Source: Comamonas suwonensis
GTDB lineage: Bacteria; Pseudomonadota; Gammaproteobacteria; Burkholderiales; Burkholderiaceae_C
NCBI RefSeq assembly: GCF_012844455.2
Contig: NZ_JABBCQ020000006.1
Location: 1-64,000 of the forward strand
Length of the DNA stretch: 64,000 bases
Reading direction: 5' to 3'
In this document: positions 45,778-54,658 of the stretch, in pieces
How positions within the stretch are numbered: the first letter of the stretch is position 1
Layout of the letters: every line of letters starts with the position of its first letter
Translations under genes and position numbers: made by a program
Notes under the pieces: model-generated
What the model was told of the DNA's origin: nothing
The model's input: the letters and a program-made list of their open reading frames with translations, nothing else
Databases searched by the model: none

Positions 45778-46497
45778 TCAGAACGGCATAACGTTCAAAA
45801 AGAACCGTGACAACCAGCCAATTGACTGGGCTTCGCTTCCCTGTCCACGACCACGCGATTCCACGCGCACATTGGCCACTTGGGTCGATGCCACGGTGCT
45901 ACCGGGGCGCAACGAGCGCGGATCCACCGTACCGGTAAAGCGCAGCACATCGACGTTCTGATTCACGCCCACCTGCTTTTCACCAGAGACCACCAAATGC
46001 CCATTGGGCAACACCTCAACCACGGTGGTGCTGATCGCTCCGATGAAGGTATTGACGTTGCTGGTGGACCCCTTGCCCGAGAAGTCAGATTTGCTACTCA
46101 ACTCTGCATTGAGGCTATCTTTGATGGTCTGGGTCGCTCCGCCCGTGAAGAAGGGGAGTGCCGTGACACCCGCACCCAAGCTATTCTTGCGCGTCACACC
46201 GGAGTCTTGATTTTGGCGTGCCGTCACATTCTCTTGAATCTGCACGGTGACCAGGTCACCCACCATGCGCGCGCGGCGATCTTCAAACGCCGGGCGATAG
46301 CGCGATGCGTTGAAAAGGCTGCCAGAAGGCGTCTGCGCCACCTGCTCAAGCGGCTGCAGCACGGGCGGCGTGGTGGCAACAGGCATATCCACGGGCGGCG
46401 GTGCGTTGGGAGAGAGTGCACAACCAGACACCAGCAAAGCCGCTGCGATAGCGCTGCTGATGGCGCTGGAGCGATGGGAAACAATGACCTTGAACAT
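45778..46497 (-). CDS. flgH: Flagellar L-ring lipoprotein FlgH
   Basis: FlgH forms the outer-membrane L-ring. The lipobox LVSGC26 marks a lipoprotein signal peptide. The family core is present (SLFNASRYRPAFEDRRARMVGDLVTVQIQENV, VEVLPNGHLVVSGEKQVGVN, RFTGTVDPRSLRPGSTVAS). The length is 239 residues. A 171-base gap with a degenerate family A repeat separates it from flgG. Confidence 0.96.
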   Translation of the reverse strand: MFKVIVSHRSSAISSAIAAALLVSGCALSPNAPPPVDMPVATTPPVLQPLEQVAQTPSGSLFNASRYRPAFEDRRARMVGDLVTVQIQENVTARQNQDSGVTRKNSLGAGVTALPFFTGGATQTIKDSLNAELSSKSDFSGKGSTSNVNTFIGAISTTVVEVLPNGHLVVSGEKQVGVNQNVDVLRFTGTVDPRSLRPGSTVASTQVANVRVESRGRGQGSEAQSIGWLSRFFLNVMPF

Positions 46498-46566
46498 GGC
46501 GGCAAATCCTTGGCAGTCTGGTACTTGGACCCTGATGCCTTTGGCGTGCGCGATGCACGCTATTGA

Positions 46567-46600
46567 AAGCAGAGCTACTAGCGCTTATCTTTAATGAGTT
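46567..46600 (+). repeat. Dispersed repeat family A, partial copy between flgG and flgH
   Basis: AGAGCTACTAGCGCTTATC followed by TTTAATGAGTTTGAA is a diverged, short match to the family. It is near the copy at 38988 in its downstream half. Confidence 0.4.
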
Positions 46601-46668
46601 TGAATAATGATTTCATTCAGAAAACAAACACAGCAAGCGCAATCAGCTCCTTAATACATAGTGATCAA

Positions 46669-47451
46669 TCAGAGCTGCGCCAACTTGGCCAGCATCTGGT
46701 CGGAGGTCTGAATGGCCTTGGAATTCATCTCGTAGGCGCGCTGGGTCTGGATCATGGTCACCAGCTCCTGCACCACGTTCACGTTCGATGCTTCCAGATA
46801 GCCTTGCTGAATCGTGCCCAGACCGTTGGTGCCAGGCGTGCCCTGCTGGGGCTGACCCGAAGCCGCCGTTTCCACATACAGGTTCTGGCCTCGCGGCTCC
46901 AGACCGGCTGCATTGATGAACTGACTCATCGCAATATTGCCCACCTGCTGCGGCGCGGCCTGACCCGCCAAAGTGGCGCTGACCACGCCGTCATGGCTGA
47001 TCGAGATCTTGGTAGCGCCTTGCGGGATGGTGATGCCATTGGCCACAGGCAGGCCGCTGGAAGTCACCAGCTGGCCCTGCGCATCGACCTCGAAAGAGCC
47101 GTCGCGGGTATAGGCAATCGTGCCGTCGGGCATATTGACTTCAAAGAAGCCGTTACCGTTAATCGCCACATCCAGCGCATTGCTGGACTGCTGCAGACTG
47201 CCCTGCAAAAAATTGCGCGAGGTCGCCACCGTGCGCACACCCAGACCCAGATGCAGGCCCGTGGGCAGCTGGTTTTGCTCCGTGGTCTGCGAGCCGACCT
47301 GGCGCAGGTTTTGATAGATCAAATCCTCAAACACCGCGTTGGCACGCTTGTAGCCCGTGGTCGAGACGTTGGCCAGGTTGTGCGAGATAACGTCCAGCTG
47401 GGTCTGCTGGGCTTCCATGCCGGTCTTGGCGATGAACAGCGAATTAATCAT
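46669..47451 (-). CDS. flgG: Flagellar distal rod protein FlgG
   Basis: FlgG builds the distal rod. The N-terminus [35 protein letters not shown] and C-terminus [35 protein letters not shown] are diagnostic. The 260-residue length is exact for the family. AAGGA precedes the ATG. Confidence 0.97.
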   Translation of the reverse strand: MINSLFIAKTGMEAQQTQLDVISHNLANVSTTGYKRANAVFEDLIYQNLRQVGSQTTEQNQLPTGLHLGLGVRTVATSRNFLQGSLQQSSNALDVAINGNGFFEVNMPDGTIAYTRDGSFEVDAQGQLVTSSGLPVANGITIPQGATKISISHDGVVSATLAGQAAPQQVGNIAMSQFINAAGLEPRGQNLYVETAASGQPQQGTPGTNGLGTIQQGYLEASNVNVVQELVTMIQTQRAYEMNSKAIQTSDQMLAKLAQL

Positions 47452-47469
47452 GGTGAATTCCTTTGACTA

Positions 47470-48210
47470 TCAACCGTTCAGGCTGAGAAGTTGGCTTGCT
47501 GATTTGTCGTTGGTTTCAGCGGTCTGTAGCAGCTTCATCTGCTGCTCGAACTGGCGCGAGGCGGCGATCATGCCAACCATGGTTTCGACGGTGTTCACGT
47601 TCGATCCTTCAATCGATCCCGACAGCAGTCGCGCCGTTTCGTCATTGGGCAAAGCGTCACCTTGCGCGGCTCGAAAGAACCCGTCATCACCACGCACCAG
47701 CGGCTCATCGACCGGTGGCGTCACCAGTTTGAGACGCGCCACCGCCACAGGCATTTGATTGCCGCTCTTGGCCGTCAGCGTGCCGTCCGAGCCCAGCGAA
47801 ATAGAAGACTCTGGCGGAATGTCGATCGGTGCACCACCATCGGACAGCACGGCCTGACCATTGCTGTTCACCAGTTGCCCTTCAGGCGAGACTTCGAAGA
47901 TGCCGTTGCGGGTATAGGCCTCCTGGCCATCCATGCCCTGCACAGCAAACCAGGCCCGCCCCATGGCCATGGCATCCAGCGCGCGGCCGGTACGCTGTGC
48001 GGGGCCGGGCGTATCTTGATAGCCTGAAGTCGCTTCCAGCGCAAACACGCGCGTACTCGCACCACTGCCCTGTACAGGGACTGAGCGAAAGGTAGACATC
48101 TCGGCACGAAAACCATTGGTGCCCGCATTGGCCAGGTTGTGCGCCAGCACAGCCTGGCGCTGCGCTGCGGCGTTGGCACCGGTCATCGAGGTGTAAATGA
48201 TTTTGTCCAT
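47470..48210 (-). CDS. flgF: Flagellar proximal rod protein FlgF
   Basis: FlgF is a proximal rod protein. It starts MDKIIYTSMTGANAAAQRQAVLAHNLANAGTNGFRAE and ends VETMVGMIAASRQFEQQMKLLQTAETNDKSASQLLSL. ATG 48210 has AAGGAA upstream; the ORF extends further but that part lies in a dispersed repeat. The ribosome-binding region GGGGGAGGAAGGA is continuous with the end of that repeat. The length is 246 residues. Confidence 0.96.
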   Translation of the reverse strand: MDKIIYTSMTGANAAAQRQAVLAHNLANAGTNGFRAEMSTFRSVPVQGSGASTRVFALEATSGYQDTPGPAQRTGRALDAMAMGRAWFAVQGMDGQEAYTRNGIFEVSPEGQLVNSNGQAVLSDGGAPIDIPPESSISLGSDGTLTAKSGNQMPVAVARLKLVTPPVDEPLVRGDDGFFRAAQGDALPNDETARLLSGSIEGSNVNTVETMVGMIAASRQFEQQMKLLQTAETNDKSASQLLSLNG

Positions 48211-48224
48211 GATGGATTCCTTCC

Positions 48225-48330
48225 TCCCCCTGAGTCGCTTTGCGCCTCCCCTCTCTCTTCGGGAGAAGGACGACATCCTTGCTGCGGGGCAGCCCTTGCT
48301 TGATGTCTCTCGCTTGGCTTCGCGCCCTAT
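48225..48330 (-). repeat. Dispersed repeat family B, copy 3 (flgE-flgF gap)
   Basis: On the minus strand it reads AGCAAGGGCTGCCCCGCAGC, AAGGATGTCGTCC, GGGGAGGCGCAAAGCGACTC, then AGGGGGA. This matches copies 1 and 2 read on the plus strand. Its end runs into the flgF ribosome-binding site. Confidence 0.65.
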
Positions 48331-48366
48331 TTCAGAGAAATTGCGTTGCTAAAAAGGTTGTATTGA

Positions 48367-49620
48367 TCAGCGCAGATTGACGAGCGTGGAAAACACTTGA
48401 TCCTGCGTCTTGATAGTCTGTGCATTGGCCTGATAAGAGCGCTGCGCCGTCATCATGTTGACCAGCTCTGCGGTCAGATCGACGTTGGACTCTTCCAGCG
48501 CACCGGCCTGAAGCGAGCCAAAGGTTCCAGTCTGGGCCGAGCCATTGAGTGCAGGGCCAGAATCGGCGGTCTGCACCCATTTGTTGTTGCCAATCGAGCC
48601 AAGACCCTGTGTATTGGTAAAGGCGGCCAGTGCAATCTGTCCTTCGGTTCGCGTGACACCGTTGGAGTAAGCGGCAACGATAGAGCCATCGCGCCCCACA
48701 TTGATGCCCGTCAGAGCGCCGGAGGTGTAACCATCTTGCTTGAGGCTGCTGACTGCAAACTTGGCACCGAACTGGGTCAGGCCACCGAAGTCAAATGCCA
48801 CATCAAATGCGGGCAATCCGTTGGGATTGGCTGTGCCGCCGTTAATACTCAGATTCAGCGAAGTGCCGGTTCCAGGCGTGACGCCCGTGAGTTTTCCGCT
48901 GGCATCGAACGTCGCCTGACCGATGGGGGTGGCAGTCGCATCAAGTGAGTTGTAGATGTTCCACGTATTGCCCGTGGCATCCTTTTCAAAGTACAGGTTC
49001 ACGGGGATGGCTGTTCCCTGTGTGTCATAGACATTGAGCGAAGTGCCGTAAGTGGCACGCGGTGTGGCGGCAATAGGTGGCGTCGCAGTCGCATCACCTG
49101 CAGCCAGCGTGGCGCGTGAATCCAGATTCAGCTCCACGCCCACTTTCGATGTCTGCTTGGCAGGAATAGGCTGGCCCGTAGGAAAACTCAGCGGCACAGG
49201 CGTAGCGCCCGACTGGATCTTTCCTGTCGCCGGATCCACCATATAACCCATGACATTGTCGTTATCGACAGTCTTGAGGTTGCCCTCTTTGTCGAGACCG
49301 AAGTTGCCTGCGCGGGTGTATGCTGTGCTGCCATCCGCCTGCTTGACCACAAAGAAGCCGTTGCCGTTGATGGCAATATCGAGGCTGTTGCCAGTAGAGG
49401 TAATGGAGCCCTGACGGAACTGCTGAGACACAGCAGCCACATTCACGCCAATACCGCTGCTCTGGCCGCTGGCCGAACCGATGGCGCTGGCCACCATTTC
49501 TGCGAAATCCGCACGCGATGACTTGAAGCCTGTGGTGTTGGAGTTGGCAATGTTGTGGCCGATCACATCCAGATTTTTGCTGGCTGCGTTCAGACCCGAG
49601 AGGCCTTGTTGGAAACCCAT
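48367..49620 (-). CDS. flgE: Flagellar hook protein FlgE
   Basis: FlgE is the hook subunit. The N-terminus GFQQGLSGLNAASKNLDVIGHNIANSNTTGFKSSRADFAE and C-terminus VDLTAELVNMMTAQRSYQANAQTIKTQDQVFSTLVNLR are typical. The length is 417 residues. GGAG precedes the ATG. A repeat-filled gap separates it from flgF. Confidence 0.97.
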   Translation of the reverse strand: MGFQQGLSGLNAASKNLDVIGHNIANSNTTGFKSSRADFAEMVASAIGSASGQSSGIGVNVAAVSQQFRQGSITSTGNSLDIAINGNGFFVVKQADGSTAYTRAGNFGLDKEGNLKTVDNDNVMGYMVDPATGKIQSGATPVPLSFPTGQPIPAKQTSKVGVELNLDSRATLAAGDATATPPIAATPRATYGTSLNVYDTQGTAIPVNLYFEKDATGNTWNIYNSLDATATPIGQATFDASGKLTGVTPGTGTSLNLSINGGTANPNGLPAFDVAFDFGGLTQFGAKFAVSSLKQDGYTSGALTGINVGRDGSIVAAYSNGVTRTEGQIALAAFTNTQGLGSIGNNKWVQTADSGPALNGSAQTGTFGSLQAGALEESNVDLTAELVNMMTAQRSYQANAQTIKTQDQVFSTLVNLR

Positions 49621-49669
49621 GGTTGTTCTCCTGCGGGGCGGTTAATCGGTAAAAGAGCGGGACGGCGAC

Positions 49670-50332
49670 TTAGTAAACAGCCTTGACACCCGTGTAGGCG
49701 ATGGCTTCGCCGTTATCGAGCTCAAGCATCAGGCTGCCACTGCCGGCACTGGCCGCAATCACGGCGTGCGGGGCCAGCGGCGTCGATGCCACGGCAGCGG
49801 TGCCATTGGTGGCCTGCACGGAGTAGCGCAGCTGGGATTTATCGCCGCTGTACTTGTCAGCCGCGTCCCAGGTGAAGTAGTTGCGACCTGCGGCGCCTGC
49901 GCCCAGGTCGATGGTGTCCACCAACTCGCCGGTGGCGGTGGTGATCTGAATCTTGACGTTGGCCGCCTGGCCTTCCAGGTCAAAGGCAGCGGTGTGCGTT
50001 CCATCGGCAGCAGTGCCCAGCGTGTTGCCCTCGGTCAGCACAGTACGGCCGATCATGGAGGTGCCCTGCAGCATCTGCATTCCGGTGAACTGGCTGGACA
50101 TGGACTGCATGGTCTGGTTCAGCTGCTGAATCCCGGTCACGGTGTTGATCTGCGCCATCTGCGAGGTCATCTGCGCATTGTCCATGGGGTTCATGGGATC
50201 TTGGTTGTTCAGCTGCGCCACTAGCAGCTTGAGAAAACGGTCCTGCGCTTCATTGGCATCAGATACCGAATTCTTGGTGTTACCGGTGGAGGTAGTCGTG
50301 GTGCCGTCCACACCGCTTGTGCCGTAGATCAT
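49670..50332 (-). CDS. flgD: Hook-capping protein FlgD
   Basis: FlgD is the scaffold for hook assembly. The N-terminal motif DRFLKLLVAQLNNQDPMNPMDNAQMTSQMAQINTVTGIQQLN is characteristic, followed by an Ig-like C-terminal part (GRNYFTWDAADKYSG, YSVQATNG). The length is 220 residues. It lies between flgC and flgE. Confidence 0.95.
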   Translation of the reverse strand: MIYGTSGVDGTTTTSTGNTKNSVSDANEAQDRFLKLLVAQLNNQDPMNPMDNAQMTSQMAQINTVTGIQQLNQTMQSMSSQFTGMQMLQGTSMIGRTVLTEGNTLGTAADGTHTAAFDLEGQAANVKIQITTATGELVDTIDLGAGAAGRNYFTWDAADKYSGDKSQLRYSVQATNGTAAVASTPLAPHAVIAASAGSGSLMLELDNGEAIAYTGVKAVY

Positions 50333-50348
50333 GTGTGTGTTCCCGGGC

Positions 50349-50753
50349 TTACTGGCCCATTTGCAGAGTCTTGAGCAGCAGCGACTTGGCTGTGTTCATG
50401 ACTTCCACGTTGTTCTGGTAGGAGCGCGAGGCCGAGATCATGTTGACCATCTCGTCCACAGCGCTCACGTTGGAATGGGTGACATAACCCTCACCGTCGG
50501 CCAGCGGATGGCTGGGGTCGTGAATGCGGCGACCGGGCGTGCTGTCTTCGCTGATGGCGTTGACTTTGACGCCAGCGCTGCCATCCCCTCCCATGGGTAC
50601 GGTCTGAAACACCACTTGGCGCGCTTTGTAGACGCTGCCGTCAGGACCGGCCACGGCATCAACGTTGGCCAGATTCGAGGCCACGACGTTCAGTCGCTGC
50701 GACTGGGCGCTGACCGCGCTGCCCGAGATATTGAAGATGGAGAACATCGACAT
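50349..50753 (-). CDS. flgC: Flagellar proximal rod protein FlgC
   Basis: FlgC is a proximal rod protein of 134 residues. It begins MSMFSIFNISGSAVSAQSQRLNVVASNLANVDAV and ends VDEMVNMISASRSYQNNVEVMNTAKSLLLKTLQMGQ. ATG 50753 follows AGGAGCC; the ORF extends upstream into flgB in another frame and that part is not real. Confidence 0.96.
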   Translation of the reverse strand: MSMFSIFNISGSAVSAQSQRLNVVASNLANVDAVAGPDGSVYKARQVVFQTVPMGGDGSAGVKVNAISEDSTPGRRIHDPSHPLADGEGYVTHSNVSAVDEMVNMISASRSYQNNVEVMNTAKSLLLKTLQMGQ

Positions 50754-50769
50754 GGTTTGGCTCCTGGGC

Positions 50770-51183
50770 TTACTGGCCTTGAATGGCGCTGAGCATGGTC
50801 TTGGACTGACCGTTGATGAAGCGCAGCGTCGCTTCGTAGCGCACGGCGTTGTCCACAAAACTGGCGCGCTCGCGGTCCAGATCCACGGTGTTGTTGTCCA
50901 GACTGGGCTGGGAGTTGACCGAGTACCCCAGCTTGGCTTTGAGCGCCTCATCCGAGGTCTGAGCCTGCAAGGGGATATGCCCGGAAGCCGTGGTACTGGC
51001 CTGTGTCAAAGGCTTGGGGCCACTGGTGGCGGCCATCAAGGCTTCACGGAAATTGAAGTCGCGCGCCGCATAGCCGGGGGTGTCGGCATTGGCGATGTTG
51101 CTGGCAATGGCTCGCTGGCGCTCGGCGCGCAGCAGCAGCGCCTCGCTCTGGAAGTCCAGTCGTTCAGTCATTTTGTTCAGCAT
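50770..51183 (-). CDS. flgB: Flagellar proximal rod protein FlgB
   Basis: FlgB is the most proximal rod protein, 137 residues. Diagnostic segments are LDFQSEALLLRAERQRAIASNIANADTPGYAARDFNF and VDLDRERASFVDNAVRYEATLRFINGQSKTMLSAIQGQ. It heads the flgBCDEFGHIJKL run and is divergent from flgA. Confidence 0.96.
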   Translation of the reverse strand: MLNKMTERLDFQSEALLLRAERQRAIASNIANADTPGYAARDFNFREALMAATSGPKPLTQASTTASGHIPLQAQTSDEALKAKLGYSVNSQPSLDNNTVDLDRERASFVDNAVRYEATLRFINGQSKTMLSAIQGQ

Positions 51184-51389
51184 TGCGGCCTCGCTTTCAA
51201 AAATTCAATGCGCCGTAGTCGCACAGACTGCGGCATGCGAGGATTATGAAAATCACACCGCAAAACTAAAGCGTGAAGAAAGCGGTATTGCACTTCTACT
51301 TCGGCCCATTGCCAAAGCACGCCTACACCTATATTTGCGACCAAGGTCTGCAGCTCTTGTGTCTGCAGCTTGCCCCCAAGGATTGATGC
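51184..51389. other. Divergent flgB-flgA intergenic region
   Basis: No gene is supported. It must hold the promoters of both directions. I could not identify a confident sigma-54, sigma-28 or FlhDC site by eye. Confidence 0.5.
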
Positions 51390-52148
51390 ATGCCTGCCCG
51401 CCTCGCCCAACACCTCACACTTAGCCCCATGCAAGGCGTGGCTGCGGCATGGGGCCTGGGCGCTTTGCTGCTGGCTACGGGCGTGCAGGCGCAGGATGGC
51501 GCTGCCCAGCTCAGCCAGATCGGGCAGCGGTTTATAGACAGTGCACTGCACCAGCCCGCCGCTGACGCGCCTCAAGCCAGCAACGGCAGCCCCTTGCGCA
51601 TGGAAGTGCAGATGGGCCAGTTGGACTCACGTCTGCGCCTGGCTGCCTGTGCGCGGGTCGAGCCTTATCTGCCTGCGGGCAGTCGCCTCTGGGGTCGCAC
51701 CCGGCTGGGCCTGCGCTGCGTGCAAGGCAGCGTGCCATGGAATGTGTTTCTGCCCATCACCGTGCGTGCCTATGGCCAGGCCTGGGTGGCACAGGGCAAT
51801 ATTCCCGCAGGCAAAACCTTGAGCGCTGAAGATGCAGCCCCCGCCGAAGTGGACTGGGCCGAAGACAGCGCCCCGGTCATTGCCAATGCGCAAGACTTTA
51901 TTGGCATGGTGACAGTCCGCCAATTGGCCTCCGGCCAGGCGCTGCGCCAGAACATGGTGCGCCCGCCTTCGCTGTTCAGTGCCGGCTCACCCGTGCAGGT
52001 CATGGTCAACGGCGGCGGCTTCAGTGTTTCCTCGTCAGGCAAGGCCATGGCCGCTGCCGGGGAAGGCCAGCAAGTTCGGGTTCGCATGGATAATGGCCGT
52101 CTTGTGACAGGCACGGTCAATGCCAATGGCGTGGTTTACGTTCAGTAA
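51390..52148 (+). CDS. flgA: Flagellar P-ring chaperone FlgA
   Basis: FlgA is a periplasmic chaperone for P-ring assembly. A signal peptide (AAAWGLGALLLATGVQAQDG) precedes the SAF-type domain with DSRLRLAACARVEPYLPAGSRLWGRTRLGLRC and a C-terminal part (GSPVQVMVNGGGFSVSSSGKAMAAAGEGQQVRVRMDNGRLVTGTVNANGVVYV). The length is 252 residues. It is divergent from flgB and upstream of flgM. Confidence 0.95.
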   Translation: MPARLAQHLTLSPMQGVAAAWGLGALLLATGVQAQDGAAQLSQIGQRFIDSALHQPAADAPQASNGSPLRMEVQMGQLDSRLRLAACARVEPYLPAGSRLWGRTRLGLRCVQGSVPWNVFLPITVRAYGQAWVAQGNIPAGKTLSAEDAAPAEVDWAEDSAPVIANAQDFIGMVTVRQLASGQALRQNMVRPPSLFSAGSPVQVMVNGGGFSVSSSGKAMAAAGEGQQVRVRMDNGRLVTGTVNANGVVYVQ

Positions 52149-52219
52149 ATTGAGAGCAATGACTCACATTTCTGAATCCATGTCAAAAATTCCTCAAGTT
52201 TCACGCGCCCTTGTCGAAA

Positions 52220-52247
52220 GCAAGGCTACAGCGCCCTACGCCGATAC
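52220..52247 (+). promoter_or_regulatory. Sigma-28-like promoter of flgM-flgN
   Basis: GCAA (52220-52223), 16 bases, then GCCGATAC (52240-52247), some 20 bases before the flgM start. One mismatch in each element. A FliA-dependent flgM promoter is known in enteric bacteria. Confidence 0.65.
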
Positions 52248-52267
52248 AGGGCGATTGGAGAACCAGC

Positions 52268-52579
52268 ATGAAGATAGGTAACAAGCCGGAGCTGCCGCAA
52301 GCTGCCGCAGCCAAGCAGACGCCCAAGTCCGCAACCACGGTGGCCGCCGAAGAATCGACCAAGGGTCTTCCCGAGCGCGCCGCCGGTGTGCCCGTGTCCT
52401 TCTCGTCCTCGGCCCGTGCCCTGGACAGCCAGAACCGCACCAACACCGACTTTGATGCCGATCGCGTCAAGTCCATGCGCGAAGCCATTTCAAATGGCAG
52501 CTTTCGCATCAACGCCGATGCCATTGCAGACAAGCTGCTGAGCAACGCAGAAGAATTTCTGGTTCACGCCCGCGCCTGA
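52268..52579 (+). CDS. flgM: Anti-sigma-28 factor FlgM
   Basis: FlgM holds FliA inactive until it is exported through the finished hook. It is a 103-residue protein with a disordered, Ala- and Lys-rich N-terminus. The conserved C-terminal sigma-binding part is RTNTDFDADRVKSMREAISNGSFRINADAIADKLLSNAEEFL. The start is ATG 52268; the ORF opens earlier, inside the promoter. flgN follows after 23 bases. Confidence 0.95.
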   Translation: MKIGNKPELPQAAAAKQTPKSATTVAAEESTKGLPERAAGVPVSFSSSARALDSQNRTNTDFDADRVKSMREAISNGSFRINADAIADKLLSNAEEFLVHARA

Positions 52580-52602
52580 GCGACTGAACTAAGGTTGACA
52601 CA

Positions 52603-52965
52603 ATGACTTTGCAGGAAATGCTCGATTCGCTGGATGCGGTGGTTCAGACCGTATCGGCATCACTGCAATCTTCAGATGCTTCTGCGCTGGAGCAATCCAG
52701 CAACCGACTACGGGACGCCATGGTGGCCGTTTCCCAACTCGTCAAACGTTTCTCCCCTGAAGACTGGACGCCCGCGATGCTCGACCGCGCCCAGCACCTG
52801 AACGCTGAAATTACGCTCATGCGCGATCAGTTGGCACGTCTGACCGTACTCAACCAGCGCCGCGCGCAAGCGCTGGTTCCCACAGCCGATGACAGCACTT
52901 ATGTAAGCAGCCTGCGTGGAGCCTCCCAGTCTGGCCGTGCACGCATTTATCACGCGGCCAGCTGA
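52603..52965 (+). CDS. flgN: FlgK/FlgL export chaperone FlgN (probable)
   Basis: This 120-residue helical protein (LQEMLDSLDAVVQTVSASLQ, AITLMRDQLARL-like segment, then a basic C-terminus) follows flgM and has the expected length and helical character for FlgN, the chaperone of the junction proteins. The family is poorly conserved, so position matters. It ends at a strong terminator. Confidence 0.88.
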   Translation: MTLQEMLDSLDAVVQTVSASLQSSDASALEQSSNRLRDAMVAVSQLVKRFSPEDWTPAMLDRAQHLNAEITLMRDQLARLTVLNQRRAQALVPTADDSTYVSSLRGASQSGRARIYHAAS

Positions 52966-52994
52966 ACGCGATCAAACAATCCTCGGCACCCATA

Positions 52995-53024
52995 AAAAGG
53001 CGGACCTTCAAGTCCGCTTTTTTG
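52995..53024. terminator. Bidirectional terminator between flgN and the ArnT-like gene
   Basis: GCGGAC (53001-53006) pairs with GTCCGC (53013-53018); AAAAAG flanks on the left and six T residues on the right, so it can act for both convergent genes. Confidence 0.85.
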
Positions 53025-53039
53025 TTCCAGTCCCAGGTT

Positions 53040-54521
53040 TCAGTACTCGCCTGACTTGATCTTCACCGGACGCCACGACCAGCGCTCATAGGCACGTACA
53101 GCACCTTCGGGCAGCGGATCTGCATCGACAAACACCTCAATGATTCGGGCTGATGCCAGCTCTTCCTTGTGAATCCATGGGCTGTACTGCAGATTGCGCT
53201 CCACAAACACGCGCGGTCGCTCCGGCAGCGCCATGGAAATGCGGCCAGCCAGCGCCTGCGGACCAATGATGATGTCGATAGGTCCGCCCACCGCCTTGTG
53301 CGCCGCAGGAGCCAGCCCCTCCACAATCTTGCCCACAGGGATATGGTTCTGGTGGCTGCTCTTGTAGCCCGACAAACCTATGGGCGATGCCAGCCAGAAT
53401 TGCGCCAGCAGCAGGGCCTGCACAACACCGAACGTCACCCACGCAGCACGCAATCGGGCAGAGCTGCTCCACTGGCTCGCCGGTGACTTCACCAGCTCCA
53501 TCGCTGCAGGCACGCACAGGAACATGAAGGCGGTACCCCACTGCAAGTGCAGATAGGAACCCGTAAACAGGCATAGCGCCAGGATGGACAGCAGCGGAAC
53601 CAGTCCCCAAAGCAGCCAGAATTCACGCAGCATTTTGTCTTCAGTCGTGAGCTCATTCTCATGCGTCTCCTTCGATTCGGCCTTGCCTGTACGGCGTCGC
53701 CCCCACCAAAGGGCTGCACCGAGCACGACCCATGCAGGCATGCAACGATTGAAGATCCAGTCCACCGCAAACCTCCAGGACATCTGCATACGAGCTGCCG
53801 TATCCAGATGCAGACCTAAAGAAGTGCGCTCCGCATAACGCATGGGCATCCAGTCATGGGTGGTCAGCCAGTACAGATGCGGTGCCAGCGTCAGCAGGCC
53901 CGTCACCGTGGCCAGCAATGCACCCTTGACATGCACCGGATTACGCCAGGCGCCAATGCGCAGCCACCACAGGCCAATCACCCCCAGCGCCAGCACATAC
54001 TGGTATTTGCTCAGCATGGCCAGACCCGAGACCACGCCCAGCAGCGCCCAGCCAGCCAGCGACGGCTTCAGCGTCACATGCCAGGTCAGGGCTACGGCGA
54101 TGGAAATCCACAGCATCATCACCACGTTATGGTTGTAGTAGTACAGCCGCCCGCAATAGAAAGTGATGCACAAAGCGGCCAGCAGTGCCACCGTGGCATA
54201 AGCCTTGCCGCGCATGCTGCACAGCAGTCGCCAGAAAATTGCCAGTGAGCCCAGCGTGACAACGCCGCCCAGGACATAAGTCAGCCCAATGGATGGCCCG
54301 ACAACAGCCGCTGCAGCCGCCGTAATCCAGGTAGGCATAGGCGGGTGCTTGAAGTACCCCAGCTCCAGCGAGCGAATCCAGATCAGCTGCTCCACGTTAT
54401 CGCCGGGGGCAGCCAATGCCGTGACCCAGTGAATGCCAAGCCAGATCACGCCATAAATAAACAGCAAAATGGTCACGGTTCGGCCAGAGAGGACAGAATA
54501 TTCGCGTTGCGCAGCGGTCAT
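53040..54521 (-). CDS. ArnT/GT83-like polyprenyl-phosphate sugar transferase
   Basis: This integral membrane protein of about 493 residues has roughly 11-12 hydrophobic segments. The N-terminal periplasmic loop reads APGDNVEQLIWIRSLELGYFKHPPMPTW, the acidic and HPP pattern of the ArnT/dolichyl-phosphate-sugar transferase superfamily. Such enzymes move a sugar from a polyprenyl phosphate to lipid A or another acceptor in the periplasm. I chose ATG 54521 (MTAAQREYSV); the longer TTG-start ORF adds an unlikely ten residues. It is divergent from a GT2, GtrA-like and YdjC-like gene set that would supply its donor. The acceptor is not shown by sequence. Confidence 0.82.
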   Translation of the reverse strand: MTAAQREYSVLSGRTVTILLFIYGVIWLGIHWVTALAAPGDNVEQLIWIRSLELGYFKHPPMPTWITAAAAAVVGPSIGLTYVLGGVVTLGSLAIFWRLLCSMRGKAYATVALLAALCITFYCGRLYYYNHNVVMMLWISIAVALTWHVTLKPSLAGWALLGVVSGLAMLSKYQYVLALGVIGLWWLRIGAWRNPVHVKGALLATVTGLLTLAPHLYWLTTHDWMPMRYAERTSLGLHLDTAARMQMSWRFAVDWIFNRCMPAWVVLGAALWWGRRRTGKAESKETHENELTTEDKMLREFWLLWGLVPLLSILALCLFTGSYLHLQWGTAFMFLCVPAAMELVKSPASQWSSSARLRAAWVTFGVVQALLLAQFWLASPIGLSGYKSSHQNHIPVGKIVEGLAPAAHKAVGGPIDIIIGPQALAGRISMALPERPRVFVERNLQYSPWIHKEELASARIIEVFVDADPLPEGAVRAYERWSWRPVKIKSGEY

Positions 54522-54658
54522 CAGGCAGTCACAAAAGAAAAGAAAAAGCAAAATTGCGGATCACATGATCAGGGCCGTGAGTATAGCGACGGGGTTTTTT
54601 GTGCAACACAAACCATTACCAGCCCAAGAACCTGCAGAAGAATGGCGAGAATCAGCCC

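Noticed and set aside
51184-51389. FlhDC-binding or sigma-54 site between flgB and flgA
   Set aside because: Several partial matches were seen by eye, but none had both halves with correct spacing.
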